64,000 nucleotides of DNA from Polyangium jinanense (GTDB taxonomy: Bacteria; Myxococcota; Polyangia; Polyangiales; Polyangiaceae), in contig NZ_JAGTJJ010000001.1 in the NCBI RefSeq assembly GCF_028435365.1, positions 1-64,000 on the forward strand, read 5' to 3'. A program made the position numbers and the translations under genes. Positions within the stretch are counted from its first letter, which is position 1; each line of letters opens with the position of its first letter. The notes beneath the pieces are model-generated. The model made no database searches. It worked only from the letters and a program-made list of their open reading frames with translations, and was not told the DNA's origin. Below, in pieces: positions 9,320-19,173 of the stretch.

Positions 9320-9351
9320 GGGAACCGGTTCCCAGCGCCGGTGGGAACCGG
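9320..9351. promoter_or_regulatory. palindrome and repeated half-site between divergent genes
   Basis: GGGAACCGGTTCCC at 9320-9333 is a perfect 14-base palindrome. The flanking word GGTGGGAACCGG recurs 22 bases further on (9318-9329 and 9340-9351). The repeats sit between the minus-strand lipoprotein (start 9237) and the plus-strand hybrid kinase (start 9489). Spacing of about two helical turns suits a dimeric regulator binding two sites. The factor is unknown. Confidence 0.45.
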
Positions 9352-9488
9352 CCCCGGCTGGTTGCCGGCAGACGCGCGAGCGGTCCCCTCAGAGAAATCC
9401 CTACCTCATCCTTTCCCCCCTACTCATTGCCCCGAACCATTAGGTCAGTTACTCTGGCTTCCTATTCAGGTTTCCACGGACCAGGGTC

Positions 9489-12400
9489 ATGCGTGTACAG
9501 CCGGGCCCCCCGAGCGCAGGGGACTCTCTGCAAGATTGCGAGGTGGAGCTCGCACGTCGCACGTCCAGGCAGCCTGATCATGCAGCCGAAAACCGCGCCC
9601 TCGTCGCGCTCGCCGAGACGCTGACCGGGGCCCCGGAGGCCATTCTCCCGAAGCTCGTCGAGCTCGCCCTTTCCCTCTGCCAGGCAGACACGGCCGGCGT
9701 CAGCGTCATCGAGCGCGACGGCAACGAGGAGGTGTTCCGGTGGCGCGCCCTCGCAGGAGCGGACGCGGGCAGCCTCGGCGCGGTGATGCATCGGTGGAAC
9801 AGCCCCTGCGGCGTCGTCGTCGCCCGCAATGCCCCCCTGCTCTTCCGCGACCCCGCGCAGATGTTCCCGCGCGAAGGGGTGCCCGACATGGGCATCGTCG
9901 AAGCGCTCACCGTCCCCTTTCACGACGGCGACAAACCCGTCGGCACGGTCTGGGTCTTCACACGCAACGAGACGCGGAAGTTCGACCGGGAAGACGCCCG
10001 GATCCTCACGAGCCTGTCGCGGTTCGCCGGGAGCGCCACGAAGGTCCTCACCCTGGCCGAGGAGCGAAAGCAGGCGAACGAGGCGCTCCGCGCGAGCGAA
10101 GGCCGCCTTCGGTTCCTCGCGGAGCTCGCCGCCGCCACGCAGCCGCTCACCGATCCCGACGAGATCATGGCCACGACGGCACGCCTGCTCGCCCAGCACC
10201 TCGGCGTCGACCGCTGCGTTTATGCCGAAATCGAGGACGAGCGTGTCTTCATCGTCACAGGTGACTACACGCAGGGCGTCCCGAGCATAGCCGGGCGGTG
10301 GCCGTTGGACGGCTTCGGGCCCGCGTTCGAGCAGGCCATGCAGGCGAACCAGCCGTACGTGATGGACGACGTGGACCAGGATCCGCGGGCCGCGAACGAC
10401 CTCTCGGCCTATCGGGCGGCAAGGATCCAGGCCGGCATCTGCGTCCCGCTACACAAGGCCGGCAAGCTCATCGCATTGATGGCCGTCGATCAAGCGAGGC
10501 CGCGGCGCTGGACGTCCGAGGAGGTCGAGCTCGTCCGGACCGTCGTGGGCCGCTGCTGGGAGGCCCTCGAGCGAGCCCGGACGGCGCGTAGCCTGCGCGA
10601 GCGAGACGAGCGGCTCGATTTCGCGGTCGAGCTCGCCGGGATCGGCTTCTGGCATTGTGATCTGCCGTTCGACGAGCTCAACTGGGACGAACGCGTCAAA
10701 GAGCATTTCTGGCTCCCGCCCGACGCCCGCGTGACGATCGACACGTTCTACGAGCGCATTCACCCGGACGACCGGGCGCGGACGCGGCAGGCCATCGAGA
10801 CCTCGATCCACAATGCAACGCCGTACGACATCGATTACCGGACGGTCGATCCGGAGACCGGGGCCATCAAATGGATCCGCGCGCTCGGCGGGACGGCGTA
10901 CGGGCCGGACGGGCTGGCCAGGCGCTTCGACGGGGTGACGGTCGACGCCACGGTCCGCAAGCTCCACGAGGAGCGGCTCGCGCGGTTGCTCGAACGAGAG
11001 CGCGAGCAGGCCCGGCTGCTCGAGCAGGTGGCCGACGCGGCGCTCACGATTCACGCGACCGCGTCGCTGGACAGCGTGCTCCGGGTGATCACGGAGGAGG
11101 CGCGGCGCATCATCGGCGCGCACCAGTCGGTCACGAGCCTGACGCTCGGCAACGACTGGTCCCAGGCGGTCAGCGCCCCGTCCCTGTCGCCGAAGTACGA
11201 GGCATTTCGCAATTACCAGGGGGCGCCCACGGGCAAGGGCATCTACGCGCTCGTCTGCCAGACGAACCGCCCGATGCGGCTCACGCAGGCCGAGCTCGTG
11301 TCCCATCCGGCGTGGCGAAACTTCAGCGGCGAAGCGGACCGGCACCCGCCGATGCGAGGCTGGCTGGCGGCGCCGTTCATCGGGCGGAGCGGGAAAAACC
11401 TCGGCCTCATCCAGCTCTCCGACAAGTACGAAGGCGAGTTCACGGAGCAGGACGAGGCCATTTTGATCCAGCTCGCGCACATCGCGTCCGTGGCGATCGA
11501 GAACGCGCGGCTCTACGATGAATTGCGCGATCAGGACCGGCGCAAAGATGAGTTTCTGGCGACGCTCGCCCACGAGCTCCGAAACCCGCTTGCCCCGATC
11601 CGGACGGGCCTGACGCTCCTGCAAATGGCCCGCGACGAGGCGCAGGCGCGGCGCATTCGCGAGATGATGGAGCGGCAGGTCGGGCACATGGTGCGGATGG
11701 TGGACGATCTGCTCGACGTCTCGCGCATCACGCGGGGGAAGGTGGAGCTGCGCAAGGCGCGGGTGGAGCTCGGGACGGTGCTGGAGAGCGCGCTCGAGAC
11801 GAGCCGCCCGCTGATCGAGGCGGCCGGGCACGTGTTATCGGTGTCGCTGCCGACCGAGCCGCTGTGGCTCATGGCCGACCCGACGCGGCTTTCGCAGATC
11901 CTGGCGAACCTGCTCAACAACGCGGCGAAATACACGCCGGCAGGGGGCCGGATCCGCGTCGCGGCGGAGCGGGAAGGCGCGCACGTGGTCGTGCGCGTGG
12001 AGGACACCGGCGTAGGCATTCCGCCGGAAATGCTGCCCAAAGTGTTCGACATGTTCACGCAGGTCGGCCGCTCGATCGAGCGAGCGCAGGGGGGCCTGGG
12101 CATCGGTTTGACCCTGGTGCGGCGACTCGTGGAGCTCCATGGGGGCACCGTGGAAGCCGCAAGTGATGGTCCGTCCCGAGGTTCGATTTTCACGGTGCGC
12201 CTACCCCTCGGAGCTGCCGAGGAAGCCAAAGCGGTGGGTCCGAGCGGGGATGCGCCGGCCAAAGGAGCGACTGGCGGTCTGAAGGTGCTGGTGGTCGACG
12301 ACAATGTCGACGGCGCGGAGAGCCTGGCAGAGCTGCTCCAATTGACGGGACACACGACCGAAGTGGCGCACACGGGCCCCTCGGCGCTGGTCGCGGCGCG

Positions 12401-12656
12401 CGCGTTCGAGCCGGACGTGGTCTTCCTGGATATCGGTTTGCCGGGAATGACGGGCTACGAGGTGGCGCAGCGGCTGCGGGCCGAGGAAGGGCTCGGTCGG
12501 GTGGTGCTGGTGGCGCTGACGGGCTGGGGGACGGAGGAAGACCGGCGGCAAGCACGCGAGGCGGGATTCGATTACCACCTGACGAAGCCGGTGGACCTCC
12601 AGGAGGTGCAGCGGATCGTGGACGGGGTGGCGGCGAAGATGAAGCGGGTCGCCTGA
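9489..12656 (+). CDS. hybrid sensor histidine kinase / response regulator (GAF-GAF-PAS-GAF-HisKA-HATPase-REC)
   Basis: A 1055-residue soluble sensor. Approximate domains are GAF 40-195, GAF 205-370, PAS 375-505 (GIGFWHCDLPFDELNWDE and the IHPDDR signature), GAF 515-680, HisKA with His695 in LAHELRNPLAP, HATPase with the N box near 800 (NLLNNAAKYTP) and the G boxes VEDTGVGIP and GGLGIGLTLV, and a C-terminal receiver with VLVVDDN and Asp981 in VVFLDIGLPGMTG, and Lys in LTKP. All catalytic residues needed for autophosphorylation and transfer to the receiver are present. No transmembrane helix is seen, so it probably senses a cytoplasmic or diffusible signal. No output regulator gene is adjacent. 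It is convergent with the gene ending at 12664. Confidence 0.9.
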   Translation: MRVQPGPPSAGDSLQDCEVELARRTSRQPDHAAENRALVALAETLTGAPEAILPKLVELALSLCQADTAGVSVIERDGNEEVFRWRALAGADAGSLGAVMHRWNSPCGVVVARNAPLLFRDPAQMFPREGVPDMGIVEALTVPFHDGDKPVGTVWVFTRNETRKFDREDARILTSLSRFAGSATKVLTLAEERKQANEALRASEGRLRFLAELAAATQPLTDPDEIMATTARLLAQHLGVDRCVYAEIEDERVFIVTGDYTQGVPSIAGRWPLDGFGPAFEQAMQANQPYVMDDVDQDPRAANDLSAYRAARIQAGICVPLHKAGKLIALMAVDQARPRRWTSEEVELVRTVVGRCWEALERARTARSLRERDERLDFAVELAGIGFWHCDLPFDELNWDERVKEHFWLPPDARVTIDTFYERIHPDDRARTRQAIETSIHNATPYDIDYRTVDPETGAIKWIRALGGTAYGPDGLARRFDGVTVDATVRKLHEERLARLLEREREQARLLEQVADAALTIHATASLDSVLRVITEEARRIIGAHQSVTSLTLGNDWSQAVSAPSLSPKYEAFRNYQGAPTGKGIYALVCQTNRPMRLTQAELVSHPAWRNFSGEADRHPPMRGWLAAPFIGRSGKNLGLIQLSDKYEGEFTEQDEAILIQLAHIASVAIENARLYDELRDQDRRKDEFLATLAHELRNPLAPIRTGLTLLQMARDEAQARRIREMMERQVGHMVRMVDDLLDVSRITRGKVELRKARVELGTVLESALETSRPLIEAAGHVLSVSLPTEPLWLMADPTRLSQILANLLNNAAKYTPAGGRIRVAAEREGAHVVVRVEDTGVGIPPEMLPKVFDMFTQVGRSIERAQGGLGIGLTLVRRLVELHGGTVEAASDGPSRGSIFTVRLPLGAAEEAKAVGPSGDAPAKGATGGLKVLVVDDNVDGAESLAELLQLTGHTTEVAHTGPSALVAARAFEPDVVFLDIGLPGMTGYEVAQRLRAEEGLGRVVLVALTGWGTEEDRRQAREAGFDYHLTKPVDLQEVQRIVDGVAAKMKRVA

Positions 12657-12663
12657 AGCGGCG

Positions 12664-13119
12664 TCACTGGCTCTCGCGCATCGTGAGCACGCGCCGGCGC
12701 TCGTCGATCCAGGCGCGCGCCTCCGCCTCGGTGCTGGAAAAGACGAGCGGCGGGGTATTCGGTTGAAGCAGCGACGTGGCCTTGTCGACGAGCTTCACGA
12801 CCACCCGTTGCCGGAAGCTCCCATTGAAGAGCACCATGCCCTTGTTTTCAGGTCGCACCGGCGTGGTCGCGGCGCGCGTGCGCGCTCCGGGTAAGACGGC
12901 GCCGAGCCGCCCGATGTCGATGAGCCAGAACACGTGCGAATGCCCGCGCTCGTCGCAGAGCCACGCGAATGCGTCGAAAAGGGCGGCCACGTGGTCCTCG
13001 GCGAGATCCCCCCCGGTGCGGATGAACAAGATGCCCGCGTCCTCGCACCGATACGTGTGGCCACCGGTGCGGTACCAACCCTCGGAGCCGAAATCATTCG
13101 TCGGGAGGTCCGGACGCAT
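12664..13119 (-). CDS. small STAS/SpoIIAA-like protein
   Basis: From the ATG at 13119 the product is 151 residues. The open frame continues upstream to 13293, but that part is Arg/Ser-rich and looks non-coding. The pattern of short strands and helices (GILFIRTGGDLAEDHVAALFDAF, then HVFWLIDIGRLGAVLPGART, then KGMVLFNGSFRQRVVVKLV) and the C-terminal helix ARAWIDERRRVL resemble the STAS-like SpoIIAA fold seen in many myxobacterial orphan proteins. No catalytic residue is evident. It faces the hybrid kinase gene with a 7-base gap, which may or may not reflect a shared pathway. Confidence 0.65.
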   Translation of the reverse strand: MRPDLPTNDFGSEGWYRTGGHTYRCEDAGILFIRTGGDLAEDHVAALFDAFAWLCDERGHSHVFWLIDIGRLGAVLPGARTRAATTPVRPENKGMVLFNGSFRQRVVVKLVDKATSLLQPNTPPLVFSSTEAEARAWIDERRRVLTMRESQ

Positions 13120-13485
13120 GGGCAGTGCAGATACCACGATTCGCCCACACGAGTGAAGCAACGACCGAAGCCGACGTGAAGCGCCGGCTCGCCCTGGACC
13201 ACCTCGACGGGCATCCCTCGAAGGCGATCGGGGAAGACGCGACAGCGTCGTTCGACGCGTGCTCGTCCCCCGAAAACGTGTCCCAACACTCATTTTGTAC
13301 GAAAAACTTCCAACAAAGACGTAAAATTACACCCCTTCGGACGAAATTCTGGCACGCCTCCACACGATCACCTTGACAGTTGATAATGGGTTTCATTATC
13401 ACTTTCATCAAGATCGCGGTTCTCTGTAGGTGAGGGTAGGCAACGCAACAGTTCGCACACCCCCGGGCGTCCCTGGAGTCTTTTC
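13120..13485. other. intergenic region upstream of the siderophore operon
   Basis: This 366-base stretch separates the STAS-like gene from the exporter gene. Its right half is markedly AT-richer than the surroundings (about 13285-13420) and holds the promoter and Fur-box-like palindrome listed separately. No gene is recognised in it. The short open frames on both strands look like chance. Confidence 0.6.
13373..13401 (+). promoter_or_regulatory. iron-responsive promoter: TTGACA plus Fur-box-like palindrome
   Basis: TTGACA lies at 13373-13378. Two bases later comes an inverted repeat with perfect arms TGATAAT (13381-13387) and ATTATCA (13395-13401). Its inner 19 bases agree with the classical 19-base Fur box at 15 positions. 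TTATCA at 13396-13401, 17 bases from the -35, could serve as the -10, so a bound Fur dimer would cover the promoter. The exporter start is about 85 bases downstream. Repression by iron-loaded Fur is an inference, strengthened by a similar site ahead of the NRPS gene. Confidence 0.8.
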
Positions 13486-14709
13486 GTGGCCGATTCCCCC
13501 ATGACACGGCAAGAGCGCCACCTCGTTTGGCTTCTCGGTGCCGTTCAACTCACGCATACGCTCGATTTCATGATCTTAATGCCGCTCGGGCCGGAGCTCA
13601 TCGGCAAGTTCAATATTTCGGCGGCGGAGTTCGGGGCCATGGTGTCGGCCTACACGCTCGCCTCGGCCGCCATGGGCCTGCTCGGCGTGCTCTGGCTGGA
13701 TCGATGGGACCGCAAGCGCGCGCTATTGCTGCTTTATATGGGTTTCATCGCGGCCACGTTTTCGTGCGGCGTCGCGAACGGCCCGACGTGGTTGCTCCTC
13801 TCGAGGACCGTGGCCGGCGCCTGCGCGGGCCTGATGAGCGCCGTCGTCATGGCCATTCTCGCCGATCGCGTGCCGGCCGAGCGCCGCGGCCGCGCCATTG
13901 GCACGGTGATGTCATCCTACGGAATCTCGGCCGTCGGCGGCGTGCCGCTGAGCCTCGCGCTCGCCAATCAATGGGGCTTTCGTACCCCCTTCTGGGCCAT
14001 CAGCGCGCTCGCCGGCATCCTGTGGCTCCTTTCGTGGCGCATCCTGCCCGCTGTCGATCATCACCTCACGGGAGCGCGCGGAAAGGGCCCGAACGCTCCC
14101 GCCCCGCTCCTCTCGATGCCAGGGCTTCCGCTCGGCTGGGCGCTCACGTTCAGCGTGGTTTTCGCGGGCTTCTTGCTGATTCCCTACCTGAGCACGTTCA
14201 TGGTGGGCAATCTCGGGCTCCGCCTCTCGGACCTGCCCTGGATCTATCTATGCGGCGGCGCGGCGACGCTCTTCACGTCGCGCTGGATTGGCGCCCTCGT
14301 GGACCGTCACGGTCCGCCCCGGGTGCTCGGCATTCTGCTCGTCGCCACCCTGGCGCCGTTTCTCCTTTTCACGCACCTGCCCATCCTTCCGAAGGCGGGC
14401 GTGGCCGCGCTCTTCGTCCTCTTCATGACCCTGACCTCCGGCCGCGCCATTCCCACGATCGCATTGATCACGTCCCGGGTGCCGCCTGCGCTGCGCGGGC
14501 GTTACCTCGCGGTCAACATGGCAGCGAGCGACGGCGCCTCCGGCCTCGCCGCGTGGACGAGCGGTCTCTTCATCACGACGACCCCCGAGGGCGCGCTGGT
14601 CGGCTTCGGCCCTATGGGATTCCTCGCGTCGAGCGTGTCGCTCCTCGCACTTTGTATTCTGTGGGTGCTCGGGCGCAGCGCCGCCCCGCAGCGCGCAGCG
14701 CAGACCTGA
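13486..14709 (+). CDS. MFS transporter, probable siderophore exporter
   Basis: A 407-residue major facilitator superfamily protein with about 12 membrane segments. The loop WLDRWDRKRALLLLY between segments 2 and 3 matches the MFS motif-A position. I chose the GTG at 13486 because GGAG lies 7 bases upstream; an ATG at 13501 is the alternative. It is the first gene after the Fur-box promoter and is followed within 20 bases by the DAHP synthase, so it belongs to the dihydroxybenzoate operon. Location makes export of the catecholate siderophore the best guess, but the substrate cannot be read from the sequence. Confidence 0.83.
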   Translation: MADSPMTRQERHLVWLLGAVQLTHTLDFMILMPLGPELIGKFNISAAEFGAMVSAYTLASAAMGLLGVLWLDRWDRKRALLLLYMGFIAATFSCGVANGPTWLLLSRTVAGACAGLMSAVVMAILADRVPAERRGRAIGTVMSSYGISAVGGVPLSLALANQWGFRTPFWAISALAGILWLLSWRILPAVDHHLTGARGKGPNAPAPLLSMPGLPLGWALTFSVVFAGFLLIPYLSTFMVGNLGLRLSDLPWIYLCGGAATLFTSRWIGALVDRHGPPRVLGILLVATLAPFLLFTHLPILPKAGVAALFVLFMTLTSGRAIPTIALITSRVPPALRGRYLAVNMAASDGASGLAAWTSGLFITTTPEGALVGFGPMGFLASSVSLLALCILWVLGRSAAPQRAAQT

Positions 14710-14728
14710 AAACCGTGAGCAACTTTCG

Positions 14729-16195
14729 ATGATTCACGAAATCGCCATGGGCACGCCGGTGAGGAATTCCTCGAACCACGAGGCCGCCGTGCAGCATCCG
14801 CCCGGAGACATCCCGCCCTCGCGCCCGCGCGCGCCTTCGCGTTCGCGCACGAGCGAATGGAGCCCTACGTCCTGGAGATCGAGGCCCGATTCGCAGGCCG
14901 TGCGATACGACGATCCCGCCGCGGTCGAGCGCATCGCTTCGCGCATCGAAGAGCTGCCACCGCTCGTGAGCTCGTGGGAGGTGGAGCGATTCCGCTCCCT
15001 CGTCGCGGAGGCGCAGCTCGGCCGGCGCTTCCTGCTCCAGGGCGGCGACTGTGCCGAAACCATGCGCGAATGCCGCTCGGAGACGATCGTCAACAAGCTC
15101 GACATCTTGCTCAAGATGTCGCTCGTGCTCATCGTCGGCGGCGGCAAGCCGGTGGTGCGCGTGGGGCGTTTCGCCGGGCAATACGCGAAGCCGCGCTCGC
15201 GCCCCACGGAGGTGCGCGGCGGGATCGAGCTGCCGAGTTATTTTGGTGATCTCGTGAATGGATCGGAGTTCACGCCCGAGGCGCGGCGCCCGGATCCCGA
15301 ACGGATGCTCGCCTGTTATCACCACGCCGCGATGACGCTCAATTTCGTCCGGTCCCTCTCGGCCGGCGGATTGTCCGGTCTCGAACGCCCGGATCGCTGG
15401 GATCTCTCGTTCTCCGAGCGCACAGATCTGCCCGCCCCCGTGCGCGAGTGCTTCCAGGCGACGACGCGGCAGCTCGAAGACGCGCTTCGATGCATGGACG
15501 CGCTCGGCGGCGCGGGGAGCGAGCTCTCGCGTGTCGAGTTCTTCACGTCCCACGAGGCGCTCAACCTGCATTACGAGTCCGCGCAGACCCGCGCGGCGCC
15601 GCACCGGGACGAGTATTACGATCTCACCGCGCACATGCCGTGGCTCGGCGAGCGGACGCGGTCGCTCGACGGCGCGCACGTCGAGTTTCTCCGGGGCATC
15701 AGCAATCCGATCGGCATCAAGCTCGGCCCGTCGGTCACGCCGGTCGAGGTCCTGCGCTTGCTCGATACGCTGAACCCCACCGAGATCCCCGGACGCATCG
15801 TGCTCATCACGCGCATGGGTGCCGAGCGCGTCGACGCCACACTCCCGCCCTTGCTCGAGGTCGTGAAACGCGCGGGCCGGCGCGTGCTCTGGGTGTGCGA
15901 TCCCATGCACGGCAACACGATCACCACGAGCTCGGGCGTGAAGACGCGTGAATTCGCGGCGATCGTGCGCGAGATCGATCGGACGTTCGACGCGCACGAC
16001 GCCTGCGGCACCTACCTCGGCGGCGTCCACTTCGAGCTCACGGGCGACCACGTCACCGAATGCATCGGCGGGAGCGTGCGTGAGGAGGACCTCTCCCACG
16101 CATACGAGACGGTCTGCGATCCCCGATTGAATCAATCGCAGGCACTCGAGCTCTCGTATTGCATCGCGCGGCGCATGCGGGCGATGCGCCCATGA
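14729..16195 (+). CDS. class II 3-deoxy-7-phosphoheptulonate (DAHP) synthase
   Basis: A 488-residue enzyme catalysing the first shikimate step, PEP plus erythrose 4-phosphate to DAHP. Class II signatures are clear: FLLQGGDCAETM, the VVRVGRFAGQYAKPRS segment, EVRGGIELPSYFGD, HYESAQTR, LRGISNPIGIKLGPSV, RAGRRVLWVCDPMHGNT, and the C-terminal GGVHFELTGDHVTECIGG. The first 55 or so residues are Ser/Arg/Pro-rich and may include an over-long start; an ATG at 14747 is an alternative. As part of the siderophore operon it is probably a dedicated isoenzyme that raises chorismate supply for 2,3-dihydroxybenzoate. Known myxochelin loci also carry such a gene. Confidence 0.93.
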   Translation: MIHEIAMGTPVRNSSNHEAAVQHPPGDIPPSRPRAPSRSRTSEWSPTSWRSRPDSQAVRYDDPAAVERIASRIEELPPLVSSWEVERFRSLVAEAQLGRRFLLQGGDCAETMRECRSETIVNKLDILLKMSLVLIVGGGKPVVRVGRFAGQYAKPRSRPTEVRGGIELPSYFGDLVNGSEFTPEARRPDPERMLACYHHAAMTLNFVRSLSAGGLSGLERPDRWDLSFSERTDLPAPVRECFQATTRQLEDALRCMDALGGAGSELSRVEFFTSHEALNLHYESAQTRAAPHRDEYYDLTAHMPWLGERTRSLDGAHVEFLRGISNPIGIKLGPSVTPVEVLRLLDTLNPTEIPGRIVLITRMGAERVDATLPPLLEVVKRAGRRVLWVCDPMHGNTITTSSGVKTREFAAIVREIDRTFDAHDACGTYLGGVHFELTGDHVTECIGGSVREEDLSHAYETVCDPRLNQSQALELSYCIARRMRAMRP

Positions 16196-16281
16196 CCGTG
16201 GCGCCGCGGCGCGCCCTTTCCGCGAGAGCCCAGGAAGAATTCGTTCATGGCCCCGTCCGGGCCAGCAAGGAGAGTCGCTCG

Positions 16282-17508
16282 ATGACCTCGATTTCGACGC
16301 CGGAAGCCTTCGCCGCCACCGTGCGCAGCGGCACGGAGCTCCTCCAGGCGTACAACCAGGAATCGTCTTTCTTCTTCTCGTCCCCGACCCGCACCGTTCT
16401 CGCGCAGGGTGTACGCGAGATCGTCGGCGGAACGGCGCACGGCGAAGGCATTCCCGAGCGCGTCGCGGCGGTGCTCGCGTCGCTCGAAAAGTCCGGGCAC
16501 GAGCGCCCCCTGGCGGTCGGCGCCGTGCCCTTCGATACCCGATCCCCGGCCCACCTCCTCGTGCCGCGAACCACCCGCATCGCCGGCCCCCTGGATGCGG
16601 CGTCGATATCGCTCCCCGCACCGCCGCGGGTCTCTGCAGAATGGATGCGTTTGTCGCCCGACCGCGACGGGTTTCTGGGCGGCGTCGAGCGCGCCCTCGC
16701 CTTGATACGCACGGAGGCGCTCTCGAAGGTGGTCCTCTCCAGAATGCTGGAGCTGCGTTCCTCGGAGCCGGTCGATCTCGCTCTCCTCCTCGAGCGGTTG
16801 TCGAAACGGAACACCTCCGGGTACACGTTCGCGCTCAAGCTCCCCGAGGCGCGCGGAGCCCTCGCGCCCGAGCCGCGTACATTGATCGGCGCGAGCCCCG
16901 AGCTCCTCGTGTCGCGCTCTGGGAACACGGTATTCGCCAATCCACTCGCGGGTTCCGCGCCCCGGAGCACCGACCCCGAGGAAGACGAGCGGCGGGCGAG
17001 CGCGCTCCTCACCTCCGAGAAAGACCGGCGCGAGCACGCGGTCGTCATCGACGCCGTCGTCGAAGCGCTTCGCCCCTTCTGCAAGCGCCTCGTCGTCCCG
17101 CCGCGCGCCTCGCTCTTGCACACGCCGGCCATGTGGCACCTGTCGACGCCGATCACGGGAGAGCTCGCGGATCTCTCGACCTCGTCGCTCGCGCTCGCAA
17201 TGGCCTTGCACCCGACGCCGGCCGTGTGCGGATACCCTACCACGAGCGCGCGCGCGGCCATCGAAGCGATCGAGCCCTTCGATCGTGGCTTCTTCACGGG
17301 CCTCGTGGGTTATTGCGACGCGGCCGGCGACGGTGAATGGGCCGTGACCATCCGCTGCGCCGAGATCGGCGGCGACGCACTTCGCGTGTATGCCGGGGCC
17401 GGCGTCGTCGCCGGTTCGTCGCCCGAACGCGAGCGCGCCGAGATTGCGGCCAAGATGCGCACCATGCTCACCGCGCTCGGCCTCGATCCCTTGCCGGAGG
17501 ATCTCTGA
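16282..17508 (+). CDS. mxcD: isochorismate synthase
   Basis: Converts chorismate to isochorismate, the first committed step to 2,3-dihydroxybenzoate. The chorismate-binding fold is evident from [13 protein letters not shown] with the conserved Lys, [57 protein letters not shown] and [17 protein letters not shown]. From the ATG at 16282, with AAGGAG upstream, the protein is 408 residues, close to EntC/DhbC. A longer frame from an ATG at 16192 overlaps the DAHP synthase stop (ATGA), so the true start is open. It overlaps the next gene by one base. The symbol follows the Stigmatella myxochelin naming by order and function. Confidence 0.9.
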   Translation: MTSISTPEAFAATVRSGTELLQAYNQESSFFFSSPTRTVLAQGVREIVGGTAHGEGIPERVAAVLASLEKSGHERPLAVGAVPFDTRSPAHLLVPRTTRIAGPLDAASISLPAPPRVSAEWMRLSPDRDGFLGGVERALALIRTEALSKVVLSRMLELRSSEPVDLALLLERLSKRNTSGYTFALKLPEARGALAPEPRTLIGASPELLVSRSGNTVFANPLAGSAPRSTDPEEDERRASALLTSEKDRREHAVVIDAVVEALRPFCKRLVVPPRASLLHTPAMWHLSTPITGELADLSTSSLALAMALHPTPAVCGYPTTSARAAIEAIEPFDRGFFTGLVGYCDAAGDGEWAVTIRCAEIGGDALRVYAGAGVVAGSSPERERAEIAAKMRTMLTALGLDPLPEDL

Positions 17509-19154
17509 TGCGCACGGACGAATTGCGGGAAACGGGGACGCTCGCGGGGTTCACGCCCTGGCCTGCCGATTTCGCCGAGCGGTACCGGCGAGCGGGTTAC
17601 TGGATCGGCGAGACATTCGGCGATTTCTTGCGCGACCGAGCGGAACGATTCGGTGATCGCACCGCGCTCGTCGACGACCGGCGCCGCCTGAGTTATCGCG
17701 AGCTCGATGCCCGCGCCTCGCGCCTCGCGGCCGGCCTCGCGCGACTGGGCATCAAGCCGCGGGATCGCGTTGTCGTGCAGCTCCCGAACATCGTGGAGTT
17801 CTTCGAGGTCTGCTTTGCCCTGTTCCGCCTCGGCGCGCTCCCCGTGCTCGCCCTGCCCCCGCATCGGCGGGCCGAGATCTCGTACTTCTGTCAGTTCACG
17901 GAGGCCGTTGCGTACATCATCGCCGACAAGGACGGTGGATTCGATTATCGCAAGCTCGCCGAGGAGATCCAGGCCGAAGCGAGCACCGTGAAGCACGTCC
18001 TCGTCGCCGGCGAGCCAGGGCCGTTCACCGCGCTGGAGAGCCTCTATGACGAGCCTGCGCCGCTCCCGACGCTCGCGCCCGAAGACGTCGCCTTCTTTCA
18101 GCTCTCGGGTGGTAGCACGGGAATCCCCAAGCTGATTCCCCGCACGCACGACGATTACCTTTACAGTGTCCGTGCCAGCGCCGACATCTGCGCGCTCGAT
18201 GGAGACAGCGTCTTTCTCGTCGCGTTGCCCGTCGCGCATAACTTCACGCTGAGCTCTCCCGGCAGCCTGGGCGTGCTCCATGCCGGCGGCCGCGTCGTGC
18301 TGAGCCGGCGCCCGAGCCCGGACGAGGCATTCCGCTGGATCGAAAAAGAGCGCGTCACCGTGACCGCCGTCGTGCCGCCGCTCTGCGCGGTCTGGCTCGA
18401 AGCCGCGCGGAATGCCCGGCAGAATCTTTCGAGCCTTCGCTTGCTGCAGGTGGGCGGCTCCAAGCTGAGCGCGGAGGTCGCGCGCCGCGTGCGAGGCACG
18501 CTCGGATGCACCTTGCAACAGGTGTTCGGCATGGCCGAGGGGCTCGTCAATTACACCCGCCTCGACGATCCCGAGGACGTCATCATCGAAACGCAGGGGC
18601 GGCCCATTTCTGCGGACGACGAGGTCCGGGTCGTCGACGAGGACGACCGCGACGTCGAGGTCGGCCAGGTGGGCCACCTGCTCACGCGGGGTCCCTACAC
18701 CATTCGCGGATATTACAAGGCCGAAGCCCACAACGCGAAGGCATTCACGCGCGACGGGTTTTACCGGACCGGCGACGTCGTGCGGCGTACGCCGGCGGGG
18801 TATCTCGTCGTGGAGGGACGCGCGAAGGATCAGATCAACCGCGGCGGCGAAAAGATTGCGGCCGAGGAGATCGAGAATCACCTCCTCGCCCATCCAGCGG
18901 TGCGGGACGTGGCGCTCGTCGCCATGCCGGATGCTTTCCTCGGGGAGCGCTCGTGCGCAGTCGTCGTCCCCCGCGAGACGCCGCCGGCCCCGCGTGAGCT
19001 CACCACATTCCTGCGAGAGCGCGGACTCGCTGCCTACAAGATCCCGGACCGCATCGAGCTCACGGGCGACCTCCCCAAGACGAACGTGGGGAAGGTGGAC
19101 AAACAGGCGCTCCGTCGCTGGATCGCCGACAAGATCGCCCAGAAGGGCCAATGA
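17508..19154 (+). CDS. mxcE: 2,3-dihydroxybenzoate-AMP ligase
   Basis: A stand-alone adenylation enzyme of 548 residues that activates 2,3-dihydroxybenzoate with ATP and loads it onto the aryl carrier domain of the next protein. The core A3 motif is [34 protein letters not shown] matches the substrate pocket region of EntE/Dhb[16 protein letters not shown] is the A5 region, [10 protein letters not shown] is A7/A8, and the A10 lysine lies in [14 protein letters not shown]. The ATG at 17508 overlaps the preceding stop and has GGAGG upstream. The length agrees with EntE (536) and DhbE (539). Confidence 0.94.
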   Translation: MRTDELRETGTLAGFTPWPADFAERYRRAGYWIGETFGDFLRDRAERFGDRTALVDDRRRLSYRELDARASRLAAGLARLGIKPRDRVVVQLPNIVEFFEVCFALFRLGALPVLALPPHRRAEISYFCQFTEAVAYIIADKDGGFDYRKLAEEIQAEASTVKHVLVAGEPGPFTALESLYDEPAPLPTLAPEDVAFFQLSGGSTGIPKLIPRTHDDYLYSVRASADICALDGDSVFLVALPVAHNFTLSSPGSLGVLHAGGRVVLSRRPSPDEAFRWIEKERVTVTAVVPPLCAVWLEAARNARQNLSSLRLLQVGGSKLSAEVARRVRGTLGCTLQQVFGMAEGLVNYTRLDDPEDVIIETQGRPISADDEVRVVDEDDRDVEVGQVGHLLTRGPYTIRGYYKAEAHNAKAFTRDGFYRTGDVVRRTPAGYLVVEGRAKDQINRGGEKIAAEEIENHLLAHPAVRDVALVAMPDAFLGERSCAVVVPRETPPAPRELTTFLRERGLAAYKIPDRIELTGDLPKTNVGKVDKQALRRWIADKIAQKGQ

Positions 19155-19173
19155 CGACCGGAGGACATCGACC

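Noticed and set aside
10449..11831. A 460-codon minus-strand frame inside the hybrid kinase region
   Set aside because: The plus strand encodes GAF, PAS and HisKA domains without break. The reverse frame has no motif.
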